A stretch of DNA of 64,000 bases from Brachionus rotundiformis (taxonomy: Eukaryota > Rotifera > Eurotatoria > Ploima > Brachionidae), in assembly GCA_016802295.1 (NCBI GenBank), contig JAESIW010000180.1, forward strand, positions 4,137,975 to 4,201,974, given 5' to 3'. Both the position numbers and the translations under genes were made by a program. Of the stretch, positions 23,471 to 37,300 are shown piece after piece. Each line of letters opens with the position of its first letter. The first letter of the stretch is position 1. Below the pieces are notes generated by a model, which did no database searches, was not told the DNA's origin, and was given only the letters and a program-made list of their open reading frames with translations.

Positions 23471-26400
23471 GAAAACTTTGGTTTATATTTAAAAAAAAAA
23501 CTCAAATGAATCAGGTCAAATTTCAAAATATTTGAGCGCAAATTCGTCAAGACTCGCTTTGTTACGGCTAATCTAAGAAGCAAATTGTTTGCCGAGGAAA
23601 AAACTCTTGTTGAATGAGAAAACTATAGAAATTAATTTAATATCGAAATAAACAAATCAAATAAGATGCCTTTTTTTCCAATCATGGACTCATAACTATA
23701 TGCTCTAATTAATGCTCTTTTTTTAAATAAAATAAAATATTTGTAAAATTTTTGTCTAATTTTCTGAGCCAACAGTTTTAATCGAAGAGATTTGCCAAGT
23801 ACCAAGCATTTATTCTAGACTTATATAAATAATTAGTTTCTATGATGCTTAAAAAAATCTTGATTTAATTTTACTTCTTTTAAATTTGGGATTATTTCTA
23901 AACTCAAAATTTGTGTCATTACATTAGTGAATAAATAATTGATTAGCGTATTAAAATCTATTCAATTTATCTAAATATATACTTTTATTTATGCTTAGAC
24001 CAACTTATAAAAATTTCTATCAAATAATTGTAACTGCTTTATTTTTTCTCGTTGTAATATTTAATTAAACTTCAAAATTTATATTAGAAATTAAATTGAC
24101 CCAGTACTTTTATTTTATTTAAAATTAAAGATCTAGTTAAAATAAAATTTCTATTTTTGATGTGATGTGTCGAAAAATATACTAAATTGAGTCCATTTTT
24201 ACGGCCCTTACCAGATTAATTAAAATTAAAGATTTTAAAAACGAGATAAATTAATCAATTACTAGCAAAACAACAAAAATTACCTAAAAAATTAAAATGA
24301 AATGCAATTTAAATTTTATTATTTTTGAGCAAGTTTTAACAAACAATAATCTATGTACTTAACAAAAAAACTAATTATTTTTATATACCAAATATTATAT
24401 AAATATGATTTAATCTTTTATTTTGATACAGGAAAAATAAACAATTTCTTTTTTTCTCCTGTTTAAGTATTGATAATTTAAATTACATTAAAATGAATAA
24501 AATTCCTTAAAATCTGCGCACATAAGAAAATAAAATTTTAGGAAAACATCAAGTTAACTTTTAAAATTTTGACTTTATGGTATTAAAAATCAAAATTTTG
24601 ATTGTATGAGTCTTTTATTCTATTATGCAATTAGAATTTAAATATATTAGATCTTAATTTTTTTGTTGAATTTGAAAATAAATTATAGTCAGGTTATATA
24701 ACTCTCTTAAATTTGCCTGATGCACAAAAATATCTTCAATTTTCTTTGTTTTTCATTTTAACATTATAAATTAAATAGATTAAGCTAATCAATCAATCAA
24801 TCGCCTTTAACCGATGATCAGTCTAATTATATATTTTGAAAATAAATTTAAATACAATAAGAACTTCTTTTTATCTAAATAATTCTGTTAATATCAGAAT
24901 ATGATATTTTTTAAAAAATTAATTAAATGGTAAAAGATGAGCTAAATTATTCAAATAAACTATTCTTTAATTGAATCATAATTTTTATCTTCACTTGAAA
25001 CTAGTCTGATTAAGTTTTCGAATCTTCAGTCTCAGTAATGTAGCTTATTTTTCATTATTCGTTGTTAGTTAATTGCAAGCTCTGCTGAGCATATGATTTG
25101 ATAGACTCAAAATAAATCAAGTATAACGATCATGATCAAGCATTTTGTTAGGTAATTAGGAATAAACAACAAAGCAATCTTTTAAAAAAAGGATCTATCC
25201 ATATTTTGTGTCCAGATCCTTAGCAAATATCGATAAAATCCAAAATTTATAATTTTTTCCCAATAATTAACATATAGATGCATTTGCGACATATCCAAAT
25301 TTAGGAAGTAATTTAACACTGAATAAATAAAGCTATAATTAAGGCATGAAATTTATTTAAACTAAAATGCAGCAGACACAGAAAAGAGACCATTAAAATC
25401 AACATTAACAGTCAAATAATTAAATAATTAAAAAATGTATAAATTAAAAAAAATTTAAATCTATCAGTAGCTTAATTTTTGCGTTTTTAATAATAATAAT
25501 ATTTAAAACAAAAAATCTTAATTTATTATTTCACTTTATCTATAAATGGCAATCTTTTTGATTTTATTAAGAATATTGTTTAATAAGTATTAGTTTGATT
25601 GCTGAAACAAATCAAAGTTTGAAAATGCTTAAAAACCTTAAAAATCGATCTAAAGAGTCGAATATCAAAAGCGGAAATATCTGATGTCAATCGTCGTAAA
25701 ATGAGATGCTGAACGAGACTTTTTTCCTATAAATTAATCTGCAATAAAATATTTATTAAATATTGCGTCTTATCAGACAAAAAAAATAAATTTCAAATTT
25801 CCTATTACTACTCATTACACAAAATGATAATGGATAAATAATCATTTAACCCTTGAAGCATAAGACGTTTAAATAAATTTACAGGTAAAATAATTAATTT
25901 GATTATTTTTAATTTAGTTTTTATCCTAAAAAAATAATCTTTTGAATATTGGAAATATTTCGATTGAATTTGCTTTGAGAATATATTCAGAAATTATTTC
26001 GCTAAGAGGCAAAATTAAGCAATAAGTCTATTTTAATTAAAAAGAATTATAGACTGTAATATTAGACTTAAAATGCCAAAAGTTTAGTCAAATTTTTCCA
26101 AGAAGCATATTTAGTTATAACAAAAATTATGCCATTGTTTATATCAAGAAGAATGTAATTTATCTTTAAAAATTGATAATAACAAAAAAGATTTTTAAAT
26201 TATAATTATTAAATTAAAAAAAAGATCCAACTCGTTTCTTTTTAAATTGATAAGCCGAAAAATAATGATTTTATAAAAATAAAACTTGAAAGCTATTTAT
26301 TTACTCGAATCACTTGAGATTATAATTTATCAACAGTTCAGCTTAAAAATAAATAAAAATAATTATGTAATTTTGGAAATTAATACTCCATTCCGTTCAA

Positions 26401-27768
26401 AGATTTAACGAAACTTCTTATTTTTAAAATGCTCAAGTAAACTTATCTAAAAGAAATCATTTTTCGACAAAAAAATTTAATTTTACTTTTAAAAATATCT
26501 TAATAAGAAATATAGAAAAAAGCTTATTTATTTGTTAGCGATTTTAAATTAAAATATTTACAGGTGCATACTCTGAAAATAAATGAATTTAAGTTTTTTT
26601 AATTTAATATTATTTTTTTTTCTGTTACGAGTTCAAGTGGAATAAAAACAATTCTGAGCAATTTTAATTGAGGCTTTTTTCTTAAATCGATTTTTATTTG
26701 AAAATTTCCTATTTTATAGACAAAAAATTAACTTATCGATTTCTGGTCCAAAATAAATCCTAAATTAAAATGTTTTATAGTTTGTTCACAGTGTAAAAAA
26801 TATCTATTTAATTTAATTGACTAAAATTTTAACTTAATTTGCTTTTTTACATTATGTTAACTTAAAGCTTAAGTTTTTTTTTGAAAATAGTTAAATTAAA
26901 TAATATTATCTATATTTTTAATTAATAGAAGAGGGAGTTTAATTTCTGTGATTAAAATCATTTTTATCAATTAATCAATCTGCCTGTCGTTCAAATCATT
27001 CGATGATACAATTTCAAGATTTGTTTGGTGATCAAAGACACTTCTAAGCTTCATGAAAAGTGAATGATAAAAAATTGGTTATGATTACGAATTAGTTGAA
27101 GAGTATGAAATAGAATTTTTAAGATAATATTGTGGAAAAGAATACAATTTTATAATCAGTTTTAATTATCCTGAAAAAAGATTTCCTGAAAAGATTTCAA
27201 ATATCAATATTTTGTTTATTTAATTAATCAAGTGTTGATTCCTTGACTCCAAAGAAATATTTGAATTAAATCAAGCATGTAGTTATAATTTAAAAAAAAA
27301 TTCCTATACTCATTAAAATTTTATTTTATAAGCATTCTAAAATGTTAAAGTAAAATTGAAGTATTTTAAATAGTTTTGTATTTTATTAATTTTATAATTT
27401 AATTTTTTAAAGTTAATTTTTGAAATTGTTTTACAATTGAAGTTTAATGTTTTAAGTATCATATTAATTTAAAGAATTAATAATATATAATCTTTTGATT
27501 TTTTTGATTATCTGAAAAACATTTTTAATACATAAAAAAGTAGAAGAGCTGACTCATATAAATTGCACTGAATATGAATTAGCACTCAGTGTTATTTTGA
27601 TTGAATAGTGCCTTGAATGTAACAACTATGGACTAACCGACTCGATAAAATACTATTTTTATTCAATAGAATATTGTATGTTGAATAATCTTAATCATTT
27701 TTTTGTATATAAAAAACTGAATTTTTTACTTAATTGTAATATGGATATTTAATTTTCTATTAATCTTT

Positions 27769-27825
27769 ACTTTAATTTGTCCATGGGACTTAAACTTTAA
27801 TTAAATAAATAAATAAATAAAAAAA
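27769..27825 (+). repeat. LINE 3'-tail repeat, copy 1
   Basis: The core TTTGTCCATGGGACTTAAAC is followed by tandem AAAT units. The same core, preceded by the same ACTTTAA and followed by the same tandem units, recurs at 57641-57692 behind a reverse transcriptase C-terminal fragment. This copy is therefore most likely a 5'-truncated insertion of that retrotransposon, retaining only its 3' end. Confidence 0.7.
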
Positions 27826-28364
27826 TGTATCAAATTTGTGTTCAACTATGAACATAAAAAATCACCAACAAAAAGTTTTTATCAAAATATTTATTCATAA
27901 AAATAAAAATTGTATCTAATTTGTCATTCAATTACTTGATTTGCAAGCATAAATAAATACTTAATTCAATTGATATTTAAAAAAATATAAGTAAAAGAGC
28001 CTTTGGGAATCAGTAAATTAAAAGTTTCTATTAAAAAACGAAATCAATTTAATGAAATCAAATAATATCTTAATTTAAATTCAACATCTTAAAACAATTG
28101 TTGGCTTAAAAAATACAAAAAAAAGTTATTAGCATGGTAATTTTGGGTCAAATATTAAAATTAAAAAAACATATTTTAAATTAAATTTATTGAAATAAGA
28201 TTGTATACAAGGTATAAAAATTTATTTCGTTCAAAACTATTTAAAATTTTTTAATACAATTTAAAAAAAATGATATGAATAGATAAAATTAGCTAAAAAT
28301 AAATTAATTTTCTTCTAAAGAATAAATGGCATAGTTTTAAATTTAAAAAGCACCTTTAAATAAA

Positions 28365-31300
28365 TTAATCTTTGTCTAAATCTTTACTTTTATTATTCGT
28401 TGTATTTGTTTCATGTGTATTGTTTGTGGTCACAGATGGAGGATAAGGTGTCGAACTATTTGAATTCGAAGAAGGAGACTGTTCATCTCGTTGATATCTT
28501 GCTTTTTTTACAGCACTATAAGCTGCCTGAGCCGCCTTTAATTCTCTTTCTTTCCGCAAAATTTCCTCTCTAAGCATTATTTCTTGAGCCATTGAGCCAA
28601 CAAATTTGTTATTAAGCTGAATTAACTGATCTTCCTCAGTTGTATCAACAGCTTGCTGTGCTGCTCTGACCAAGGCGTCAGTGGCTCTTTTAATTGCATT
28701 TCCAGCATGTTGAAGTCTTTTCATAGCTTGGGAACTCATGTCTGATTTAACTTTACAGGCAACAAGAAGAGCAGCAGTTGAGCTCGCTACTTGCTTTGCG
28801 GAAGAAATTAATCTCTCTTCTGTTCCGTGTCCCTGTACAAGACCGTTTGCTGCCTCACAAAGAGTATGGCAAGCTGCCGCAACCATACGCGCTGCGGATA
28901 TCAATCCTTGCGACCATTGACCGTCATCTTCATTTGAAGTGTTTATCGGTTTAAACTTAAAATTCAAAATTAATTCTAAATAGCTTAAATTTATTAAAAA
29001 AAAGAAACTAATTTCATGCATTTCTAAAACTTTTAGTTATTTCAAAATAAATCAGTTTATTTAATCTCATTTTAATTTCAAACCTGTGAATCATAATCCG
29101 AATCATCATCAGAATTTTTCTTAAAAAATTAGATGATTAATTGTTTAAAATAAATTTTTAATATAATTGTTTTTATTTTATTTTATTCTTAAAAATTTTC
29201 AAAAAAAAAAAATTATTTATAATTAAATTAAAAGATAGGATAATTTCCAACTTTAGCTTAATTATTCTAAACCTTTATAAGGAAGCCTTAAAAAAAAAGA
29301 AAAACAATTGCTTACCTTTCCTTGAGCTACGAGTTCCTTTTGTGCTGTGGTCGCCGCCTTTATCAAGACACCAGCAGCGTTTGTAACTGATTTAGCTGCC
29401 TCCAAAATTTGTTCATCAAAATTCAAATTTTCTGAAATAGCCTTAAAAAGTAAAATATTAAATAATTATTTATAATTAATTATTAAAAAAAAAAGTTAAT
29501 TATCAAATGAATAAAACCAATTTGTTAGTCAAAAAAACCAATACTATTCAGATAAGTTCGATATTCGGTTGAGTGATTTAATGTCAACAAGCAGTTTAAT
29601 ATACAACCAAATATCCAACATATCAAATAGTAATTTGGCAAAAATCCATAAACCATCATGCTATAATAAATCAAACTAAAAGGTTAAAACTAAATCTAAA
29701 TTTTATTAAATTAGAAAAAAAATTAAAACTTATTCTTACTTGCTCTTGTTCACGTGGCTTTAAGTTAGAAATCTTCTCTGCCGCAGACTCAATTGCAATA
29801 GCTGCACTCAAAAGTTCATTTTCAGCAATGGCAGTGGGATCCTCGGGATCAACCCAATCCGAACCTTTAAGGCAATCGGCCAGCAAAAGTATTTCCGAAA
29901 CAGAATTGGAAACATTTTTACTATATCCAAGTAAATTCTGCTTGTAATCATTTCCTGTAGTTTTACTAAAAATCTTTAAAAAATTTCTTAATTTTAAAAA
30001 TAAAAATTATTTTTTTTTTATTACTGATTGAATATATTCTAATAATTCTTTGTACTGAATAGAGCAAGTTATACCAACATTAAGAACTTCTTGTTGACAA
30101 TCTATCAAATCTTTGTCAGAAGTGGTATTGTTTACCGCTCTACAGACAAAAAGTAAATCCGAGACTGCTTTTCTGCCTAGATTGGCAGCTTGAATTATTT
30201 CTTCTTGTCTAAGTGAATTCACCGCATTTAAAGACTTCGAAGTAGCTATAGTTATTTGTTTGGTGGCTTTTATCAGATCTTCTGCGCTTATAGATTCACC
30301 CTCATTAAATTTTTGCCTTGTATCTTCTTCTGAATTTAGATATGCAGAATAAATTTTAATCTCTTGGTTGATTGCTTCAACCGCTGATTCCAATGCGCGA
30401 GTACCTCGCTGAGCTTCGTCTTCCACAGTTTTGACAGTTTTCAAAAGTGATTGAACACTAGTGATCATATTTTTGGCTGATTCGCTCAATAACGAAGCCG
30501 AATGAGTTAAATTAATACTTTCCCTAGTTGGTGTGTTATTGGAAGATACAAGTTTTATAGTGCTTATAAGGTTGCTTAACGCTGTGGACACGTCCTTTAC
30601 AGAATTAATTAGCAGGACTTGGGCGTCAGGCTGATCAGAACCTAGTGATGCTGCACCAAGTTTAACAGCGTCGGATAATTTAAAAAGAGTTTTGACACTT
30701 TTATGAACACACTGGCTTAATTCGTCCTGGTCAATACAAGTTGTGCCTGATGCACTAACCAGCGATTTTGTATCTTCCACGAGCATTTTTGCTGAACGAA
30801 GTATTAGCTCTCTATGATTGCTCAAAGAGTCTGATTCCGCCTCTGATCTCAAGGTTCCGGCGGTAGCAAACATGATAATTGTATTCAAATCACCTATAAC
30901 TCCGTTCAATGTATTACCCGCACTAATGCAAGCCTGAGTGCCTAAAAAATTGTTTTAAAAATTAATTATTTTGAAATAGAATTATATTTCTTTGAGCAAA
31001 ATTGAATACAATTTATTATAAAAATTGCTCAGATAACATTCATATGGATCTAATGATATTTATATTAGCTGATGAATTTCAAATAAGTCAGAATAACCTT
31101 AAGTAAACGAAAGGAAAAAATTAATTAAAATTCTTATTAAGATTCATTTGTGAAGACTAAAAAACGTGACATTCAATTTTTTCCTTATCTTGATAATTGA
31201 GAATATTTCAAAACGGAATAAAGAAAAATTATTCAATTAGACATTTCAAAACCTTGATATTTTACTTTTTTTGCTTAAATATTGGTTAAATTTAAAAAAA

Positions 31301-34300
31301 ATAATTCAAATCATTATAATCAGAATTAAACCTAAAAAATTGGACTTATCAATGATAAAACAAAAAGATAATGAAGATAAATGAGCTTATTCTTCTTTTT
31401 TAATTACAATTTTTATAAAATGAAATTCTTATTAAAATAATTATTAGTAACTATTATTTTAACAAAATTAAGATTTTATACTTTTATAAAATTCTCTTTT
31501 ACTTGTATATCTCAAAATTTTATTAATAATTAGTTTACTTAACAAACGTTTCCAAAATTTAGCTTAGATGAACACTTAGATTTTGATAATTTTAGTAATT
31601 AGTAATTAACAAACATATAAACACTATTAACCAAAATAACTTAAATTAAAAAAATATTTGACTTGCTTTTCTCTCAGATATTTAAATAATATTTTAATAC
31701 CGAAAGTTAACACAATTTTCTTAAATATAAAAAAATTAATTTTAGCTTGATGTATCATTTTTAGTTATTAAATTGAAAATATTGGTCTTTAATTGAAAGT
31801 CTTGATAGAAAATTTCCAAGTGTTTCAATTCAATTTTAAGATATGATTGTAAAACCTTAAAAAATTTCCAATTTTTAAATATTCTAACTTGATAACAATT
31901 CCTATTTCTAATTTAAAAAAATTGATTAATTTTTTACCTTTGGCACTGGTTTTAAAAGCCTGCAACAAATTAATCGACTTTCTTTCAACAATCTCAATTT
32001 GGTCAAGCAATTCCTTTTTCAGAGTTTTATCCAAATGCTTTTCCTGTTGTAGACGACCAGCCAAATGTATCAAATCAATACAGCTCTTTCCCAAATCTTG
32101 TGTGGAAACTTTCAAGCCATAAGCAAGCTCTTTGGACAAGCAAAGCCCAATGGCCATTTTACAAGATTGTATCAACTGATTAAAAGTCTGCGTTAGCGTT
32201 TGAGATTTGGCACCAAGTTCTTGCACTGAACATATACTCACATCTTTCACATTTTCTTGTATTTGTTTAATAAGATCAAAAATCTTAGTCTGCTGCTCAA
32301 CGAACATTATTTGGCATCGTTCATCCATTTCATTGTCTTCTTCCTCATTTTCTTTACTCAAATCGACTCTATCTATTGCTTTATTGATATTATCTACCAT
32401 TAGATGAACATAGCCGTTCTGTGCACTAGACTGCTCAAATGTTTGCACTAAGTCTTCTAGAACCTCTTTAGCACACTGACAGTTTTCATCTATCTGTCCA
32501 TGAAGATTAAAATTCTTGGGATTTCCGGCATTTTCCTTGACAACCAGCATTAACTGATAGACCGATTCGATTACAGTCTTGGTCTGCTCGAGGAATACAA
32601 GTTGTTTTTTGGAATCAAAAGGATTTTTGGCTGTTGTGCCTATCACATTAACTACCAAGCTTTCGAAATACTGCGAAAATTCGGTAACCAAATGGGCTAG
32701 TTTGTCCGATTCGCACTTGGCCGCTTGGCTCACTTGCTCGACAAGGTCCAGCATTTGATTAGCACAAGACAGTGCATGCTCCTGATAAATCTGCTGTGAT
32801 TTTAGATTAGCTTGTTCGGACAACTGCAGGGTCTGATTCATGTTCACTGACAAAAGTACACTGTCCAAATGTTTAACACACTTGTCCAATACGGTCAAAG
32901 CTTGCTCACACTCGAGCTTGGCAGGTGCTTTTTCCCTAATATTAGTTGCCAAACGCTTAATCGAATCTGATATAACTTTACTATTGGTTGAAAAAACCAG
33001 CCATTGTTGGGGATCTTTATTATTTTGAATCAAATTTTTAGCCCCATGTACCAGACTAAGAGCTGATGACAACAAAGTCTTGGCACTTTCTAGAATTGGT
33101 TTTTGATTTTCCATTCCAGTTTGGCTTATAATTGCAGGTACGCCACTAAATTCTGGCGACAAAGCATACTGACACAAATTATCCACCGATTCGAGCAGTG
33201 GTCTTACCAAATTTTTGTAGCTATCTTCAGTAAAATTGTAGCCAATTTCCATTGATTTAATCGACTTGACAAAATAGGCTGTTGCATTGGCAACCTGTTT
33301 AGCCGATTGGACAAAGTGTCTCTTGGCAATTATGTTATTTGTTCGGCTTGAGGCTACTTGGCTAGCATTACACAATGCAGCAGTATTATGAGCTATTTGT
33401 GTGGCTGCTTGAATCAGTTGTTTTTGCTCGTCTGGACCAAGAGCTTGATTGGTCATTATTTGAAGACCAGAACATGTGTCTTGTATTTTTTGTGAAAACA
33501 TTATAAATTGACTTGTGTCCAGAATGGGCAATTTGCCCGGCTTTGATTCAGAGTCCGAAAGACCTATTAAGTATGCAGATTGAACAGCAGCCTCGACTAG
33601 ACCAGTCAATGAATAGCTTGTATCCTTGATGAATTTATTAAATATTTCCAAATTCTGTGATTTACAGCTGTTGGCAACACCTGTAACCGATTCGCCAAGG
33701 AAGCGAGAATGTTCAATTATTTTATCCAGGCAATCATAATAGGAAACCAGCGTTGCCGATATGGGATCTGTTACCACTTCACTTAAAAGATTCATTGTGG
33801 TAATTATGTTCCTAACTGTGTTATCACACTCTTTTTCAGTGCCATTTTCATTGTTCTGTGTGCATAAATCAACAATGGTGTTAATACTCTGGGTAACCTG
33901 CTTGATAGCATAAAGTAGCTGTTGGCGACTTGTGAGAGCATTCGGATCGGCCAGCACTGACTTGGCTGAATGAAGTAGCTTATTCGAATTGGAATAAAGC
34001 TCGCGAAGATTTCTGATGACTGGTTCAGCTGATTGAAGACTAGCTCCAATTGACAGACTGGATTGGACAAACGAATCAAATGAATGGGTAAATTCTGCTG
34101 TTGATTGATTCAGGTTTTGAGAGGAAAACTTTGAATCTAAACAAATTTGGTTGCTTGCTTGGTTGAGTTTTAGTGCCATTTGGTTAAGTTCAGATTGGTA
34201 TTGTGGCAAATTTTGTGCGCTAATTGGCGATAGCTTAAGACTTGATGAGTACAAAATGCTTGAATATTCTGCTAAAGAATTGATTACATCGTCAATATCC

Positions 34301-37300
34301 TTTTGACCAGGTAAACAGTTGACGCATTCATAAAGCGACTGGGCAATTTGACTCGCAATTTGGATAAGTCTTTGCTGATTTTGGACCGAGTCTGAAGTGT
34401 TAAGAAGTGCGAATTTCGACTCATTTACCAATGTTATTGACTGATCAAGAACTATATGAGCTGATTCGATAAGCTTTTCCTGGTAAGTCCGATTATTTGA
34501 GCACGCGCTGATTGCTCGAATCGAGCTTGTGAATGACCGCAATGAATTGAAAGTCTCTTTAGCAGCGATGCCTGTATACACTTCATTACCCTGAGCTGCT
34601 GCAGTTAGCATTTGTGCCATAGATAAACCAACTGTTTTAGACAGGGCAGCCAATTGTGCTTCACATATTTCCAATGTTTCTCCTGGTAAAGGTCTTAAGT
34701 TTTGCCGTAGTGCAGCTTGTTTGATTTCATTCAACTCTTTGGCCAATTGTCGAATAGACTCAATCATAGCTTCAGATTCAAATGATCCGCATATTTCTTG
34801 AGTCTTTGATTATAAATTTAATAGAAAATATTTAATAAAACATTTGTAAAAAATGATAAGAATAAAAATTCATTGTCTATTTTATTTTATTTTTTTTAAA
34901 CTTCTATCTTCCCCTTTTTTTCCTTGAAAAATTAACTTGTCAATAAAAAAATATTATAAAAATTTGTTTATTAATATTTTAAAAATAAAAATCTCATGTG
35001 TTTTACTATATCTTAATAAACCCATGGGCGACCTTGCTAGGTGTTAGGTAAATAATACTCTATTTTTTTTATTTCGTATATAAATTTAATTAAAAAAACA
35101 CATTATAGTAACTATATATAAAAATATTTTACTAATAAACTACTAAATAACTTAAAAAGAATTAAATTTTCTTTTAATGCTGAAAATTAATAATATATTA
35201 TCTCAAATATATATTTAAGAAATTGTTTCTTCAATTTAATTTATCTAATAGATAAATCAAACAAAATGATGTTTTTTTGAATAATTTTAATCATCTAAAA
35301 TGAAATTTCGTATCAACAAAATAATTAATAATAAATACCCATATTAACTTAAGATCCTACATGAGCTTAAATAATACTCTATTTTTCCAAAACAATTTTA
35401 TTTTTCTTTAAATTTCAATTTTTGTTTCAAATAGATTCAAAATAATTTTTAATTCGCAAAAATTTTTTTTTAATTATTTAAAATTTTGTCTTTTTTATAA
35501 GTTAATTCAAAGATTAATTAAAGTAATCAATCAAGTTTTTTCTTACCTTTACAATGCATGATTTAAGCTCATTCAAGGAGCTGGTAAGCTGGCTGGAACA
35601 ATTTCTTAGCTGAATAGCTTTGATTTCATCAGTTATTGTAGGCAGAATTGATCGAGTCAAAGCTATCATTTTTTGAGTAGGATTGATAAAATCTTCACAA
35701 GCATTAATCAGTTCGAAATGAGCGCTTTTTGACATTGCGCTGACCATACATCCTCTAATGGCTTGAACGATTTTTGGCACTTGATCGGCCACAATTTTAC
35801 ACTGATTAATCAATTGGCTATGAGATTGACAAATCTTTATTCCAGAATTTTCAGTATTTTCTGGATAAACAGTGCATACTTGGATGGCAGCGATGGATTG
35901 TGTAGCACATGAAGCAGCTTGCTTAGCACATAATTCCAAACGCTTCACGGATTGAAATTGGACATTGTCTCCCAAAGCCAAAGATGTAGCATTTTTTAAA
36001 TCTTCGACTGCTTTCTTCAGGCTATCTTGGAGTCTTTCGTCAGTAGGATTCGATGCACAGCCTTTAGCTGTCTCGACTATTTTACTAGTAGCTTCGGCAA
36101 GTAATTTTGCAGCTAAAAGTAATTTACGCTGCTGATCGCTGCTTGTCTGAGAATGAGCTTCTTGCTTTAGCGAGTTAATTAACTCAGTGGTCGCCACAGC
36201 TAAATTTTTAGCTTGTCTTATCATTTCGGACGGGTTATGAATGCTATCAAATAAACAATCAGTGACCATATGAATTTTATCAACCGATTGATTCTGACCA
36301 AGCTGTCCTGAATTAATGATTTTCTCATTTGAAGCTCTAACACTATCAAGAAGTTCAATAACAGCTTCTGTTACATTTTTGGCACAATTTCCTAACTCTT
36401 CAAGAACTTGTTCGTCTCTACAATTTGCCATAGCAACTTCCATCACTGAATCAACATTCCTTGATACTTGTCTGGCTGCTTCAATTATTTGATCTTGACA
36501 CTCTTTGCTAGAAATAGTCGACGAACAAACTTTGGTACAAGATACCAACTGTGACGTACTCAAAGCACACTGGGTAACCATTGATATAACATCATTTACT
36601 CCTTGCTGATTTTCACAATGATTAGCCACATTTTTGGATGCAATAACCAGGCCAGCAGTGGAGCTAGCTACAAGCTTTGCCAAACCAATGAAAGCTTCTT
36701 GTAATTTAGGTTCGTTTGAATCAGTATAAGTCAAATTTTTTACAACTTCATTTCCGGCCTCACCAATTTTTCCCACAGCACTGAACATGTTTTGTCGTGG
36801 CTCTGGACATCCCGGCTCTACATGCTTCAAAAAATCTGTAAAAGCATTGCATAACTTTTTGGCGGCATCTAAGAGTCTATCGTTTTCTGAAAAATTTTGT
36901 AAAGCCGAAATCATAGCCACATCTTTGGAAAAGTCTCCCAAATTAGAAGATATACATGAAACAGCAGCTCCAACTAGATTTAGGTCTGTGTGCTGAGGGC
37001 CATTTGATGTAAGCGTAACAATCTGGGCAGTGGCTGCATTCATTGCTGAAAGATGTGAGGTTACATTTTGTTTATTCACATCAATCATGTTGGTTTTCCA
37101 TTGCAGTGAGACTGGGTCGGTGCCAATATCCTCCATGCTTGGATGATGCTCCAGATTAGACTGAGCTTGGACTATGCTACACCTTGCTGTTTGAATTGTA
37201 TTGACCAATGGTTGATGCATTCTTTGAGTCTCGTAATCTATCTGGTGATTAAAGGTGGATGCTTGGCGAACTTGACCAGGAATAAATTCCGAATTTGTCC

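Larger units (their letters stand above)
17183..28364. other. 11-kb gene-poor AT-rich region
   Basis: No coding exon is recognisable on either strand across this interval. It may include long introns and non-coding 5' exons of the minus-strand ZNF608/609-like gene, and the talin 3'UTR near 28.2-28.36 kb. Items that stand out are listed separately: a CT microsatellite, a perfect 37-bp hairpin, a GC-richer patch near 23.4 kb and a retrotransposon-tail repeat at 27.8 kb. A 64-codon open frame at 19513-19707 looks like chance. Confidence 0.5.
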